Assembly (NCBI GenBank): GCA_964617875.1
Contig: CAZUAI010000013.1
Span: 21,295-85,294, forward strand
Direction: 5' to 3'
Origin: CAZMVY01 sp964617875
GTDB taxonomy: Bacteria > Planctomycetota > Phycisphaerae > UBA1845 > PWPN01
Length of the DNA: 64,000 bases
Each line of letters opens with the position of its first letter. The stretch's first letter is position 1. The notes beneath the pieces are model-generated. The model saw only the letters and a list, made by a program, of their open reading frames with translations, was not told the origin of the DNA and made no database searches. The position numbers and the translations under genes were made by a program. Positions 33,577 to 42,173 of this stretch are shown piece after piece.

Positions 33577-35121
33577 GTGACCCGTGCGCAATCATCGAGC
33601 CAGGCTCCCGGCGCCGCGTGCGCGTCGCCCTTCTCCGTGTGGCTCGTCGCGTTTCTTGCCGCACTGGCCCTTTACGTCGCCACCGCGTGCCGGGGCGTGC
33701 AGTGGCAGGACTCGGGCTCGCAGCAGCTTCGTATCGTGACCGGGCAACTTGATCACCCGCTCGGTCTGGCGCTGACGCACCCGCTGCAGTACTACCTGGG
33801 TCGCGCGGCGATTCGCCTCCGGTTCCTGGAGCCCGCGTTCGCCATCACGCTCGTCAGCTCGTTGGCCGCCGCCGTCGCCGTGGCGAACCTCGCGGCCGCG
33901 CTGAAGACGCTGACGCGCCAGGCGCTGCCGGCGGCCATCGCCGCGGCGGCCTTCGCCCTCTCGCACACGTTCTGGCAGCACGCGACGCACACCGAGTCCT
34001 ACGCCCTTGTCGCGGCCTTCCTCGCGGCCGAGTGGCTCTGCCTTGCGCGGTTTGCCGTGGGCGGCGGCGGGCGGTGGCTCATCCTGCTTGCGCTGTTCAA
34101 CGGCTTGGGCATCGCCAACCATCCGCTCGCCCTGCTCGCGACTCCGGTGGATGCGGTCGTCATCGCATGGGCGGTCCGCGGCGGGAGGCTGCCCCGCCGT
34201 GCGGCGGCGGCGGTCGGGCTCTGGATCGCGGGCACGCTGCCCTACTCCGCGCTGGTGGTCGCCACGGCCCTTCGCACGGGCGACTGGGCGGGTGCGATCC
34301 ACTCGGCCCTGTTCGGGCGGTACGCCGCCGACGTGCTCAACACGCGGATCGGGGCGCGCACGATCCTGACGGCCCTCGGCTTTGTCGCCTACAACCTCCC
34401 GGGGCTGACGATCCCGCTGGCGGTGTATGCGCTCGTTGCCTGCCGCGACGTGCCGAAGGTCTTCTCCCGGGCGATCGCGGCGCAGCTCGTCCTCTACGGC
34501 CTGTTCGTCGTCCGATACACGATCACCGACCAGTACTCGTACTTCTTCCCCGTGTATGCCCTGCTGGCCGTCCTGGCCGGTGCGGGCCTGGCGCACCGAA
34601 CCGCGCGCGGGCCGGCCGCCTGGCGCCGTCCGGTGCTTGCGCTGGCCGGTATCACCGCCCTCTGGACGCCGCTGGTGTACGTCGCCGCCGCACGCGTCGC
34701 CGCATCGCGCGGCGTGCTCGCGTCGCGGATCCCCAACAAGCCCTATCGCGACGGCTATCGCGCGTTTCTCCTGCCGTGGGGCGTCGGCGATCGGTACGGC
34801 GAGGCCGTCAACGAGCATGCGACGCGGCTGGCCGGCGGCGACGGGCTGATCCTCGTGGCCGACCCCATGATCGAGTTCGGCGTGCGGTACGCCGAAGCGC
34901 TCGGCCGCATCCCTCGCGATGTGAGGATCCGGCCGATCGAGCTTGCCGCGAACGAGCCGGTCGTCGCGGAGCGCCGGGAACTGCTGTCCGCGTACATCCG
35001 CCGGGGCCGCCCGGTCGTGCTGGTCCCGCGCGATCGCGATCACCCGCGGACGTGTGTGCCGGAGGCGAAGTGGCGGCGCGACGGCGACCTGTACGTGCTC
35101 GAACGACTCGGTACGGAGTGA
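33577..35121 (+). CDS. DUF2723 family membrane protein (GT-C glycosyltransferase-like)
   Basis: A 514-residue polytopic protein with about 11 helices. 'CRGVQWQDSGSQQLRIVTGQ', 'LDHPLGLALTHPLQYYLGR', 'ALSHTFWQHATHTESYALVA' and 'NGLGIANHPLALLATP' are the DUF2723 signatures, a family related to GT-C glycosyltransferases. A soluble C-terminal domain (~140 residues, 'GDGLILVADPMIEFGVRYAE') follows. The start is the GTG at 33577, since a promoter ends exactly 6 nt before it; the frame is open back to a GTG at 33394, but that extension is Arg/Gly-rich and overlaps the previous stop. Same strand and related architecture to the TMTC-like gene suggest a linked role in surface glycosylation. Confidence 0.78.
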   Translation: MTRAQSSSQAPGAACASPFSVWLVAFLAALALYVATACRGVQWQDSGSQQLRIVTGQLDHPLGLALTHPLQYYLGRAAIRLRFLEPAFAITLVSSLAAAVAVANLAAALKTLTRQALPAAIAAAAFALSHTFWQHATHTESYALVAAFLAAEWLCLARFAVGGGGRWLILLALFNGLGIANHPLALLATPVDAVVIAWAVRGGRLPRRAAAAVGLWIAGTLPYSALVVATALRTGDWAGAIHSALFGRYAADVLNTRIGARTILTALGFVAYNLPGLTIPLAVYALVACRDVPKVFSRAIAAQLVLYGLFVVRYTITDQYSYFFPVYALLAVLAGAGLAHRTARGPAAWRRPVLALAGITALWTPLVYVAAARVAASRGVLASRIPNKPYRDGYRAFLLPWGVGDRYGEAVNEHATRLAGGDGLILVADPMIEFGVRYAEALGRIPRDVRIRPIELAANEPVVAERRELLSAYIRRGRPVVLVPRDRDHPRTCVPEAKWRRDGDLYVLERLGTE

Positions 35122-35147
35122 TGAGTCATGAGTACTCGGTGATGAGG

Positions 35148-35220
35148 TCGTCACCCCCGCGGACGCGGGGGTCTAGAGCAACGGGCGGAGGTCTGGATCC
35201 CCGCTTTCGCGGGGATGACG
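35148..35220. repeat. REPIN-like pair of inverted palindromes
   Basis: Forward unit 'TCACCCCCGCGGACGCGGGG' plus GTCTAGA (35151-35177) and reverse unit TCTGGATCCCCGCTTTCGCG plus GGGATGACG (35192-35220), separated by 14 nt. Each is a hairpin, and the two are mirror images of the GTCATCCCCGC...GCGGGGATCCAGA repeat known in many bacteria. The pair as a whole can fold into one long hairpin. Confidence 0.65.
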
Positions 35221-35300
35221 GAGCAACCGGGTAACCGGGTAACCGAGACACCGGGCGACGGATACCGGGCAACGGACAACACACCACGGACAACGGACAA
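35221..35300. repeat. Degenerate short tandem repeats
   Basis: Runs of 8-10 bp words such as CCGGGTAACCGGGTAACCG, ACCGGGCGACGG, ATACCGGGCAACGG, ACAACGGACAACT. It lies directly between the REPIN-like pair and the stop codon of the minus-strand secreted protein gene. Confidence 0.5.
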
Positions 35301-35975
35301 CTACGCGCCCGGCGTCACCGTCATCGTGTGTGACAGTTCGGTCTTCACCACGCCGTTCTGGAACCCGAGGATGCCGACCTGCTCTTTGATCTTCGTCACA
35401 ACAAGGAGAAGGTCCGCCCCCTGCCAGAGTCCCGTCAACTCCCCGTGACTGAGCACGAGGCTTCCGGTGTCGGTGAAGGGCCCGAACGATTTCGTCACGG
35501 TCTCGCCGCGGAGCGTCTGGCTGATGCGCACGCCCACGCGCAAGGCCGGATCGGGATCGGTCCACGTGATCGTGAAGCCCGAGAGCGACGCCGTGCCGCC
35601 GGCCGTCGGCGCGGTGACGGCAAACGGCCTCGGCGGCGTGACGACGGTGTCGGCCACGCCGCGCGTCGGCTCATTCACCGTGATCGTGTACGACGCCGCG
35701 GCCGGGATCGTCCGGGCGTACGCGCCCGCGGCGCTCGGCCCCGAAAGCGCCAGCCCGTTTACGGAGACCGCCTGCCCCTCGCCCAGCACGACGCCCGCCG
35801 ACCCGCCGGCGTCGGTGATCGTGGCGACGACCATTGCTTCCGAACTGGTCGCCAGACCGCTGATCACGATCGTCGCGCTGGCCAGGTCCAGCGGCACGTT
35901 CGTCGTAACCACCCCGCACGAGCCACCCGCGCACAAGGCGCCCGTTGCCGCCGTCAGCAGTACTCGTTTCCACAT
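35301..35975 (-). CDS. Secreted protein of unknown function
   Basis: A 224-residue exported protein beginning 'MWKRVLLTAATGALCAGG', with a possible lipoprotein cysteine (C15 or C20) although the lipobox is imperfect. The mature region is Ser/Thr/Val-rich and beta-sheet-like, with segments such as 'ATIVISGLATSSEAMVVATI', 'ASYTITVNEPTRGVADTVVT' and 'SGFTITWTDPDPALRVGVRI', perhaps two Ig-like or FN3-like folds. No catalytic motif is seen. The ATG at 35975 follows 'GGCGGAGGCAACGACC'. It lies 29 nt after the He_PIG lipoprotein on the same strand, so the two likely form one transcript. Confidence 0.65.
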   Translation of the reverse strand: MWKRVLLTAATGALCAGGSCGVVTTNVPLDLASATIVISGLATSSEAMVVATITDAGGSAGVVLGEGQAVSVNGLALSGPSAAGAYARTIPAAASYTITVNEPTRGVADTVVTPPRPFAVTAPTAGGTASLSGFTITWTDPDPALRVGVRISQTLRGETVTKSFGPFTDTGSLVLSHGELTGLWQGADLLLVVTKIKEQVGILGFQNGVVKTELSHTMTVTPGA

Positions 35976-36004
35976 GGTCGTTGCCTCCGCCGCGGCCTTG
36001 CCGG

Positions 36005-36859
36005 TCACGGCTGAATCTCGATCGTCAACTCCTGTGTCGCCGTCGTGCCCGGCGAGTCGTCGTCGGTCACCCGGACCGTGACGGTCGCCGTCCGCAACTC
36101 CCTCGGCGAGCCCGAAATGACGCCGGTTGCGGTATCCAGCCGCAACCCTTCGGGCAGCCAGCCGGCGATCAGAGACCAGGCGTACGGCGCCAGGCCGTCC
36201 GCGGCCTCCACGGGCGCACTGTAACTCTGGTTCAACCTGCCCGCCGGCAGCGACGTCGTGATGATGCGCACCGGCGGCGGCTTGACCGCGAGATACGTCG
36301 TCTTGGCCACCGTCTGCTGCGGCGGGCCGGTGTCCGATACCGTCACATCCAGGCGGAGCCCTTTCCACGCATCCAGCGGCGTGCCCGAGACGATCCCGGT
36401 CGCCGCGTCGAGACGCAGGCCCGCCGGCAGGCCGAGACTGGCGAACGTATAGGGCGGCACGCCCCCGCTCGCCGCGAAGCCGGCGCCGTACGCCTCGTTC
36501 ACCCTTGCCGCCGGAAGCGTCGCATCGAGCGTGAGCTTCGTGTTGATCTGGATCGTCAGCGTCGCCTCGCCCACGCGCGGCGGCAGCGAGGCATCCGTCA
36601 CGTACACGGTGAACACAAACGCGCCGGGCGCCGTGGGCGTGCCGCCGATCGTCCCGGCGGACGAATCGAGACCGAGCCCCGGCGGAAGATCGCCGGATAC
36701 GACCTGCCATCGGTGCGGGGCGGCGCCGTCGGCTGTCAGCGCCTGGCTGTAGGCCCGGCCCTCGGCGCCGTTCGGCAGTTCGGGCGGCGACACGTTGAGG
36801 GTCGTGGCGCAACCGGCAAGCACCAGAACCCCGAGGCCGGCCATTCGCCGTAGACTCAT
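36005..36859 (-). CDS. Lipoprotein with three putative Ig (He_PIG) domains
   Basis: A 284-residue lipoprotein. The signal 'MSLRRMAGLGVLVLAGC' ends in a perfect lipobox LAGC. Three He_PIG-type Ig repeats follow, each with the same two landmarks: 'LPNGAEGRAYSQALTADG...LPPGLGLDSSAGTIGG', 'LPAARVNEAYGAGFAASGG...LPAGLRLDAATGIVSG' and 'LPAGRLNQSYSAPVEAADG...LPEGLRLDTATGVISG'. Such domains are structural and often adhesive; no enzyme is present. The ATG at 36859 follows 'GGGGGAG'; the longer frame from 36931 would bury the signal. Divergent from the 2H phosphoesterase gene. Confidence 0.8.
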   Translation of the reverse strand: MSLRRMAGLGVLVLAGCATTLNVSPPELPNGAEGRAYSQALTADGAAPHRWQVVSGDLPPGLGLDSSAGTIGGTPTAPGAFVFTVYVTDASLPPRVGEATLTIQINTKLTLDATLPAARVNEAYGAGFAASGGVPPYTFASLGLPAGLRLDAATGIVSGTPLDAWKGLRLDVTVSDTGPPQQTVAKTTYLAVKPPPVRIITTSLPAGRLNQSYSAPVEAADGLAPYAWSLIAGWLPEGLRLDTATGVISGSPRELRTATVTVRVTDDDSPGTTATQELTIEIQP

Positions 36860-36963
36860 GAGACGTACTCCCCCACGCACCGCGACGGTCCGCCCGGCGA
36901 TCCGCAATCGGTCTCTACGCCGGGCTCCCATTTTTCCACCGACTGTGTATCCTATCCTCCGCC

Positions 36964-37518
36964 ATGACGGAAATGAAGACCCACCAGACGGCCGTCGTGC
37001 TCGTCCCCCCGCTTGAGCACTGGGAACCGATCCAGGACATCCGGCGGCGTTACGACCGCCAGTTCAAGCGATGGATGCCGCACATCACGCTGCTGTACCC
37101 GTTCCGGCCGGAGCCGATGTTCGACGAGATCGGGGCGGCCCTCGCCGCGTGCTGCGCCGGGATCGAGCCCTTCGACCTGGAGTTGAAGCCCGCCGGATTC
37201 TTCGAGCACAACGAGCGGAGCTTCACGATGTGGCTGTCGCCCGAGCCCGCAGAGGCGATCGTCCGGCTGCAGGCTGCGCTGCTCACGTGCGCGCCCGACT
37301 GCGACGACGTCGCCCGGCACCCGGGCGGCTTCCGGCCGCACCTGAGCGTCGGGCAGGCGTATTCGAAAGAGGAGTTGGACGAACGGCTGCGGCGAGTCCG
37401 GTCGCAATTCAGCGCGATCCGCTTCCGGAGCACGGAGATCGCCCTGATCCGCCGGGGGCCGGGGGCGGACGACCCGTTCCAGGTCAAACGGCTGATTCCC
37501 CTGGGGCGCTGCGAGTGA
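36964..37518 (+). CDS. 2H phosphoesterase / 2'-5' RNA ligase family protein
   Basis: A 184-residue cytosolic protein of the 2H phosphoesterase superfamily, which acts on 2',3'-cyclic or 2'-5' linked nucleotides. The two HxT/SxV motifs are His40 in 'WMPHITLLYPF' and His126 in 'FRPHLSVGQAY', symmetric as in the family. A tail 'DDPFQVKRLIPLG' ends the second lobe. The ATG at 36964 has no ribosome site; TATCCT ends 5 nt before it, so it may be leaderless. The sialate O-acetylesterase gene starts 20 nt downstream with its own ribosome site and is probably co-transcribed, although the functions are unrelated. The physiological substrate is unknown. Confidence 0.8.
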   Translation: MTEMKTHQTAVVLVPPLEHWEPIQDIRRRYDRQFKRWMPHITLLYPFRPEPMFDEIGAALAACCAGIEPFDLELKPAGFFEHNERSFTMWLSPEPAEAIVRLQAALLTCAPDCDDVARHPGGFRPHLSVGQAYSKEELDERLRRVRSQFSAIRFRSTEIALIRRGPGADDPFQVKRLIPLGRCE

Positions 37519-37538
37519 AACCCGGCGAGGAGACGAAC

Positions 37539-39092
37539 GTGAAACGAACGAATGGTCTGATGCGAGCCTGGCGAGTTCTGTTCCCGGTGTTTGTAGTCGC
37601 TGCCGCCGTGCCCGCGGCGGCCGCCGTGCGGCTGCCGCACATCATCGGGAGCCACATGGTCCTGCAACGCGACGTCCCGCTGCCCATCTGGGGTTGGGCC
37701 GAGCCGGGCGAGGAGGTGACCGTCAAGCTGGGCGAGGGCGAGGCCACAGCGAAGGCCGCTCCGGACGGCACGTGGCAGGTGCGGCTCCCGGCCATGCCGG
37801 TCGGCGGTCCGCACGCGATGACCGTCGTCGGCAAGAACCGCCTCGAACTGAACGACATTCTCGTCGGCGAGGTCTGGATCTGCTCCGGGCAGTCGAACAT
37901 GGACATGGGCATCAGGGCGGTCAACAACGCGGAGAAGGAGATCGCCGATGCGAAGTATCCGCGGATCCGGACGGCCTGGATACCGTATCGGACATCGACA
38001 ACACCGCAGGACGACGCCGATACGAGCTGGATGCCGTGCACGCCGGAGTCGATCGCGAAGCGAGGCTTCTTCAACGGGGGTTTCACGGCCGTCGGGTACT
38101 TCTTCGGGCGCGAGCTGCACAAGGAACTCGACGTGCCGGTCGGGCTGATCCATGTCGCCTGGGGCGGGACGAAGATCGAGCCGTGGACGCCCCGCGTCGG
38201 CTTCACGCTGGTCCCCGGCTTCGACGAACAATTGAAGCTGATCGACGGCGCCGACGCGAAGTACCGGCAGGAACTCCGCAAGGCGGTGGCCGATTACGAG
38301 GCGTGGCTGCCCGGGGCGAAGAAGGCGGTCGCGGACGGCAAGCCCGTCACGCCTCCCCCGGCCTGGCCCAGGCACCTGCTCGAGGACAACGGCCAGCCGA
38401 CCTCGATCTACAACGGAATGATCCACCCGCTCGTTCCGTTCGCCATCCGCGGCGCGATCTGGTACCAGGGCGAGTCGAACCACCCCGACGGCATGGCCTA
38501 CTGCGACAAGATGAAGGCTCTCATCGCCGGCTGGCGGAAGATCTGGGCGCAGGGCGACTTCCCCTTCTACTACGTGCAGATCGCCCCGTTCAACGCGATC
38601 TACCAGGGCGACCAGCTCCCGCGCCTGTGGGAGGCCCAGACGGCCGCGCTCGCCATCCCGAACACGGGCATGGCCGTCACGACCGACATCGCCGATCTCG
38701 CCGACATCCACCCCAAGAACAAGCAGGACGTGGGCAGGCGGCTGGCGCTCTGGGCGCTGGCCAGAACGTACGGGCGCGACAAGCTCGTCTACTCCGGGCC
38801 GCTCTACAAATCGATGAACGTCGAGGGCCGCGAGATCCGCATCGCGTTCGAGCATACCGGCGGCGGGCTGGCCTCGCGCGACGGCAAGCCGCTGACCTGG
38901 TTCGAGATCGCCGGGGCCGACAGGAAGTTCGTCAAGGCCGAGGCGAAGATCGACGGCGACACCGTGCTGGTCTCCAGCGAGAAGGTCGCCGAGCCGGTCG
39001 CCGTCCGCTTCGGCTGGAGCATGGCGGCGCAGCCCAACCTGATGAACCGGGAGGGCCTGCCCGCCTCGCCGTTCCGGACCGACAGGTGGTGA
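37539..39092 (+). CDS. Sialate O-acetylesterase-like SGNH hydrolase
   Basis: A 517-residue exported esterase that removes O-acetyl groups from sialic acids or other glycans. The signal peptide spans residues ~1-29 ('FPVFVVAAAVPAAAA'). Next comes the beta domain 'VRLPHIIGSHMVLQRDVPLP'. The SGNH core has nucleophile Ser119 in 'WICSGQSNMDMG', Gly in 'HVAWGGTKIEPW', Asn in 'WYQGESN' and Asp/His in 'DIADLADIHPKNK'. The GTG at 37539 follows 'GAGGAGACGAAC', a strong ribosome site; the first ATG is seven codons later. Planctomycetes carry many such genes for degrading acetylated polysaccharides. Confidence 0.88.
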   Translation: MKRTNGLMRAWRVLFPVFVVAAAVPAAAAVRLPHIIGSHMVLQRDVPLPIWGWAEPGEEVTVKLGEGEATAKAAPDGTWQVRLPAMPVGGPHAMTVVGKNRLELNDILVGEVWICSGQSNMDMGIRAVNNAEKEIADAKYPRIRTAWIPYRTSTTPQDDADTSWMPCTPESIAKRGFFNGGFTAVGYFFGRELHKELDVPVGLIHVAWGGTKIEPWTPRVGFTLVPGFDEQLKLIDGADAKYRQELRKAVADYEAWLPGAKKAVADGKPVTPPPAWPRHLLEDNGQPTSIYNGMIHPLVPFAIRGAIWYQGESNHPDGMAYCDKMKALIAGWRKIWAQGDFPFYYVQIAPFNAIYQGDQLPRLWEAQTAALAIPNTGMAVTTDIADLADIHPKNKQDVGRRLALWALARTYGRDKLVYSGPLYKSMNVEGREIRIAFEHTGGGLASRDGKPLTWFEIAGADRKFVKAEAKIDGDTVLVSSEKVAEPVAVRFGWSMAAQPNLMNREGLPASPFRTDRW

Positions 39093-39302
39093 ACGCCGTT
39101 CCGTTGTCGCACGGCGCAACGATGGGAGAGCGAGAAAGCAGTTGACCGGAAGCGCTTCGCGCCCCCATCCCGACCCGGGCCGCAATACTCCCGGCGAACG
39201 CAAGCCCCGGCGGGGCGAAGGTAGGCAGCCAGAGTCGCGAGCCCCTGGACAGGATCTTTCTCGTTTTTGCGTTTTCCAGCGCCGTGGAACGCGGCGGCGG
39301 GT

Positions 39303-41240
39303 TCAGCCTTCCGGCGGCGGGATCACGCCTCCGGGCGTGAGCATCTGCCGTACGCCGTTGAGGAAATAGTCCCGGGCCACGACCTCCCACGACATCTGCC
39401 GGGCGTACCGGTAGCCCAGCGCGAGGTACTTCTTGATGTCCTTGTCCGACCGCGGCAGGATCTTGAAGAGTTCCTCCGCCAGTTCGGCGGCGATCTGCTG
39501 CTCGTCCTCGGCGAGCTGCTCCGCCGTCATCTTCATCAGCTTCGGCAGCGAAGCCGTGGCGTGCCGGGCGGTGTAGTCCCGGATCAGGACGGTCGGCAGC
39601 TCCTTGTTCTTGTCCACGCGCTCGATGAACCCGCAGCAGCCACAGGCCCGCGAGAGCACGCAGATCGTCCCGAACGGCAGGGGCTCGATCTGCGCGATGC
39701 CGAACGGCTCGTAGGCGGACAGGCCGAACTCGACGTCGCTGCCCCGGCGGATGTCCGAGAACGTCATCGCCTTCGGCATCTTCGTCCCGCAGAGCCCGTG
39801 CTCCCAGCCGAACTGGTTCACATAGATCGCGTGGCTGGCCTTCGCCTTCTTGTTGAACGCGCGGACGACCTTGTCGATCGCCACCTCGGGGCCGACCAGG
39901 TCCGGCTCGCCCTTCTCGTGCTCCAGCGGCCACCCGTGCTTTTCCATCTTCGCCACCTGCGCCGCCGTCCGCGGGTGCGTCGCCGACGCCAGGATGAACA
40001 GCACGGCCTTCTCGCCCGCCGCCTCCAGCTTCGGGTCCAGCTCCGCCATCACCTGCAGGTCGCGCCAGAACGCCTTGCTGACCACAGGCCGCGCCACGTG
40101 CGTGAACACGAAGTGCGGTCGCCAGCCCACCAGCCGCCGCGCGTACTCCTGCAGGCGCTGCCGCGATTCGAACTTCGCCTCCGGCAGGATCTTCGGCGCC
40201 AGGATGCCGTTGTAGACCAGGTCGATGTCCTTCTCCTGATACTCCGGCCCGAGGAACCGAAGCTCCTCGACGATCGAATCGCCCACGGCAAACAGCCGGT
40301 CGAGCATGTGCGTCCGCATGACCAGCGCCGGGCGGAACGCCGAGTCCTGCTCGCCGAACACCTCCGGGAGCGATTTCCCCTGCTCCGAGGCCGTCCGCAT
40401 CGCGTTGTAGAACATCACGTCGTGCGCGGGGTGCTTCTCGATGATCGGCCGGACGACCGCGACCTCGTGTGCGTGGAAGATCGTGCGGAAGCGCGGGTCC
40501 CGCCGCCCGCAGATCCAGTACGCCAGCGGCAGCCCGTACCACTCGTGCGACACGAGCACGCACGGTCCGTCCTTCGACCGGCGCAGCGTCAGAAGCGCCT
40601 CGTACGCCGGCACCGCCAGACGCACGTAGCGGTCCTCCTCCGCCGTCAGCTTGAAGTTGTCGAACCGCAGATCGAGTTCCTTCTGGAACTGCTGCTTGAC
40701 CGCATCGACGTGCAGCTTGGGCATCTTGCTCACGTCGATGAGCAGGACCTCCGCCTCGTTGTCCACGGCGCTGCCCGGGCTCGTCGAATGCGTCGGCGCC
40801 GCAACCGCGGCGGGTGCGGCGCCGCTGCCCGCGGGGCCGGCCGCGGCCGGCGCTGCATGGCCGGCGGTTGCGGGCGTCACCGTGGTCGCCGAGGGCTGGG
40901 CGGGCTTCGGTGCGGCGGCGGCCTTTGCCGCCCCGCTTGGCAGTCCCGCGGCGCCCGCCGAGTACCGCCGCTTGCCGTAGAAGATCTCGACGTTGTATCG
41001 CTTCTCGATCTGCGCCAGGCCCACCGCCGCCGTCCGATCCTCCATCTCCCGAGCCGGCCGGATGTTCAGGTCGCCCCGGCCCGCGGCGATGACCTTGCGA
41101 TCCTCGTCCGTCAACGGGCCGACGAGCACCGTACGCTTGACCGTGCTCTTGTAGTACCGGGAGGTAATGAGCCCGGCGAGCACGGCGCCGATGCCGCCGA
41201 TCTTCTGAACCGCTTCGTGAGTCAGGTGTGCGAGAAACAT
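39303..41240 (-). CDS. Glycogen/starch synthase-like glycosyltransferase with Ala/Pro insert
   Basis: A 645-residue GT-B glycosyltransferase related to glycogen/starch synthases. The N-terminal 'FLAHLTHEAVQKIGGIGAVL' carries the KxGGIG sugar-nucleotide loop, with 'LVSHEWYGLPLAYWICGR' and 'FHAHEVAVVRPIIEKHP' behind it. The C-terminal lobe has 'DVEFGLSAYEPFGIAQIEPL', the E-x7-E-like acceptor region. Residues ~94-158 are an Ala/Pro/Ser-rich linker splitting the N-terminal lobe, which normal synthases lack. The ATG at 41240 gives the family's N-terminus, but no ribosome site precedes it; 'TTGCGC-17-TAGTAG' lies just upstream. The donor (ADP- or UDP-glucose) cannot be fixed from sequence. Confidence 0.78.
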   Translation of the reverse strand: MFLAHLTHEAVQKIGGIGAVLAGLITSRYYKSTVKRTVLVGPLTDEDRKVIAAGRGDLNIRPAREMEDRTAAVGLAQIEKRYNVEIFYGKRRYSAGAAGLPSGAAKAAAAPKPAQPSATTVTPATAGHAAPAAAGPAGSGAAPAAVAAPTHSTSPGSAVDNEAEVLLIDVSKMPKLHVDAVKQQFQKELDLRFDNFKLTAEEDRYVRLAVPAYEALLTLRRSKDGPCVLVSHEWYGLPLAYWICGRRDPRFRTIFHAHEVAVVRPIIEKHPAHDVMFYNAMRTASEQGKSLPEVFGEQDSAFRPALVMRTHMLDRLFAVGDSIVEELRFLGPEYQEKDIDLVYNGILAPKILPEAKFESRQRLQEYARRLVGWRPHFVFTHVARPVVSKAFWRDLQVMAELDPKLEAAGEKAVLFILASATHPRTAAQVAKMEKHGWPLEHEKGEPDLVGPEVAIDKVVRAFNKKAKASHAIYVNQFGWEHGLCGTKMPKAMTFSDIRRGSDVEFGLSAYEPFGIAQIEPLPFGTICVLSRACGCCGFIERVDKNKELPTVLIRDYTARHATASLPKLMKMTAEQLAEDEQQIAAELAEELFKILPRSDKDIKKYLALGYRYARQMSWEVVARDYFLNGVRQMLTPGGVIPPPEG

Positions 41241-41690
41241 AGGGCTACTAGTGGTGGTGGTGTTACGGCGCAACCACTCCGAGGTCTGGGTGTTCGGTCT
41301 TACACCGTTCGCCGGGCGGCGACCGCGAGCCGCCCTTGCGGCGTGGATCATACCACCACTTGGTCGAATCCTCCAGCCATCGGCGCAAAATAATGGTGAT
41401 TGCCGCCCGGAAGAACAGCAGAATACAGCGCAGCAGGATTTTATGCTTGGGTCCGGTATATCCCTTCCCGATTGCGGTCGGCCTGGCGCGAAGGGAAGCG
41501 GGTCGGGGGCTTGGTTGGTGCGCCTTGCGGACGGCAGCGGAGCGCGGCATCGTGTGTTGTGCGCATCCCTTTGAATTGCAATTGGTTATGATTGTGCGTG
41601 GTCCCCACGCACGACGGCACCGCACACGGTGCTTGGGCGCGTGCTTTCCTCTTACTCACAGCCAACTTGTGTGCCGGCTTGGCGGGTCCC
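41241..41690. other. Divergent intergenic region with small hairpins
   Basis: Between the glycogen synthase-like gene and the promoter of the zinc-ribbon/prepilin pair. It includes two adjacent hairpins, GTGCGTGGtccCCACGCAC (41594-41612) and GCACCGcacaCGGTGC (about 41620-41635). No convincing gene is present on either strand; the frames there are Arg/Pro-rich with no ribosome site. Confidence 0.4.
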
Positions 41691-41719
41691 TTCCGGTCCA
41701 TGGGGCGGGTCGCTATAAT
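41691..41719 (+). promoter_or_regulatory. Promoter of the zinc-ribbon/prepilin pair
   Basis: Perfect TATAAT at 41714-41719 with a weak TTCCGG at 41691-41696 (17-nt spacer). The start would be near 41726, about 70 nt before the GTG at 41799. Confidence 0.5.
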
Positions 41720-41798
41720 GTTTGCGCCGGCAGAGGCCTGGTGCCGGCAGCGGTCGGGTGTGCGCGCGGCCGCCGCGGAGCCTCTGGAGTCACCGACG

Positions 41799-42173
41799 GT
41801 GTTCGGTCCGCTTAGGCGCTTCCTCCAGACGGAAGACGGCGAAACCAGACCCGTGGCGCTCGCCGCGGTCATCCTCGTGCTGGTGGCGTCCGCCAGCGCG
41901 ATGGGCTATTTCTTCTGGAAAGCCGACCTGGGCGGCGGGATGCCCCAGCTCGAGTCGCCGGCAAAGTGCTGGGAGTGCGGCTATACGACCGAACGCAAGC
42001 CCCAGGCCGGGGAGCCGACGGTCTTGCCTTGTCCCCGGTGCGGCAAGGAGGCCTTCGCGCCGGCCTTCGCGTGTCCGAAGTGCAAGACGCTTGTGGTTCT
42101 CAATGAGTATCGGCAGATGAAACCGCCCACCAAGTGCCCGAAGTGCGGCGGGGAGGTCCGACATGGCGGCTAG
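41799..42173 (+). CDS. Membrane-anchored zinc-ribbon protein
   Basis: A 124-residue protein with one N-terminal transmembrane helix ('PVALAAVILVLVASASAMGY') and three CxxC-containing zinc-ribbon segments: 'CWECGYTTE', 'CPRCGKEAF' with 'CPKCKTLV', and 'CPKCGGEVR'. The start is the GTG at 41799, with GGAG 9 nt upstream; the longer frame to 41592 reads through the promoter. Its stop overlaps the ATG of the following prepilin by 11 nt, so the two are translationally coupled. No known name. It may bind metal or assist the prepilin; that role is inference from linkage. Confidence 0.7.
   Translation: MFGPLRRFLQTEDGETRPVALAAVILVLVASASAMGYFFWKADLGGGMPQLESPAKCWECGYTTERKPQAGEPTVLPCPRCGKEAFAPAFACPKCKTLVVLNEYRQMKPPTKCPKCGGEVRHGG

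Noticed and set aside
41263..41625. 120-residue minus-strand frame upstream of the glycogen synthase-like gene
   Set aside because: Arg/Pro-rich, no ribosome site, no domain.
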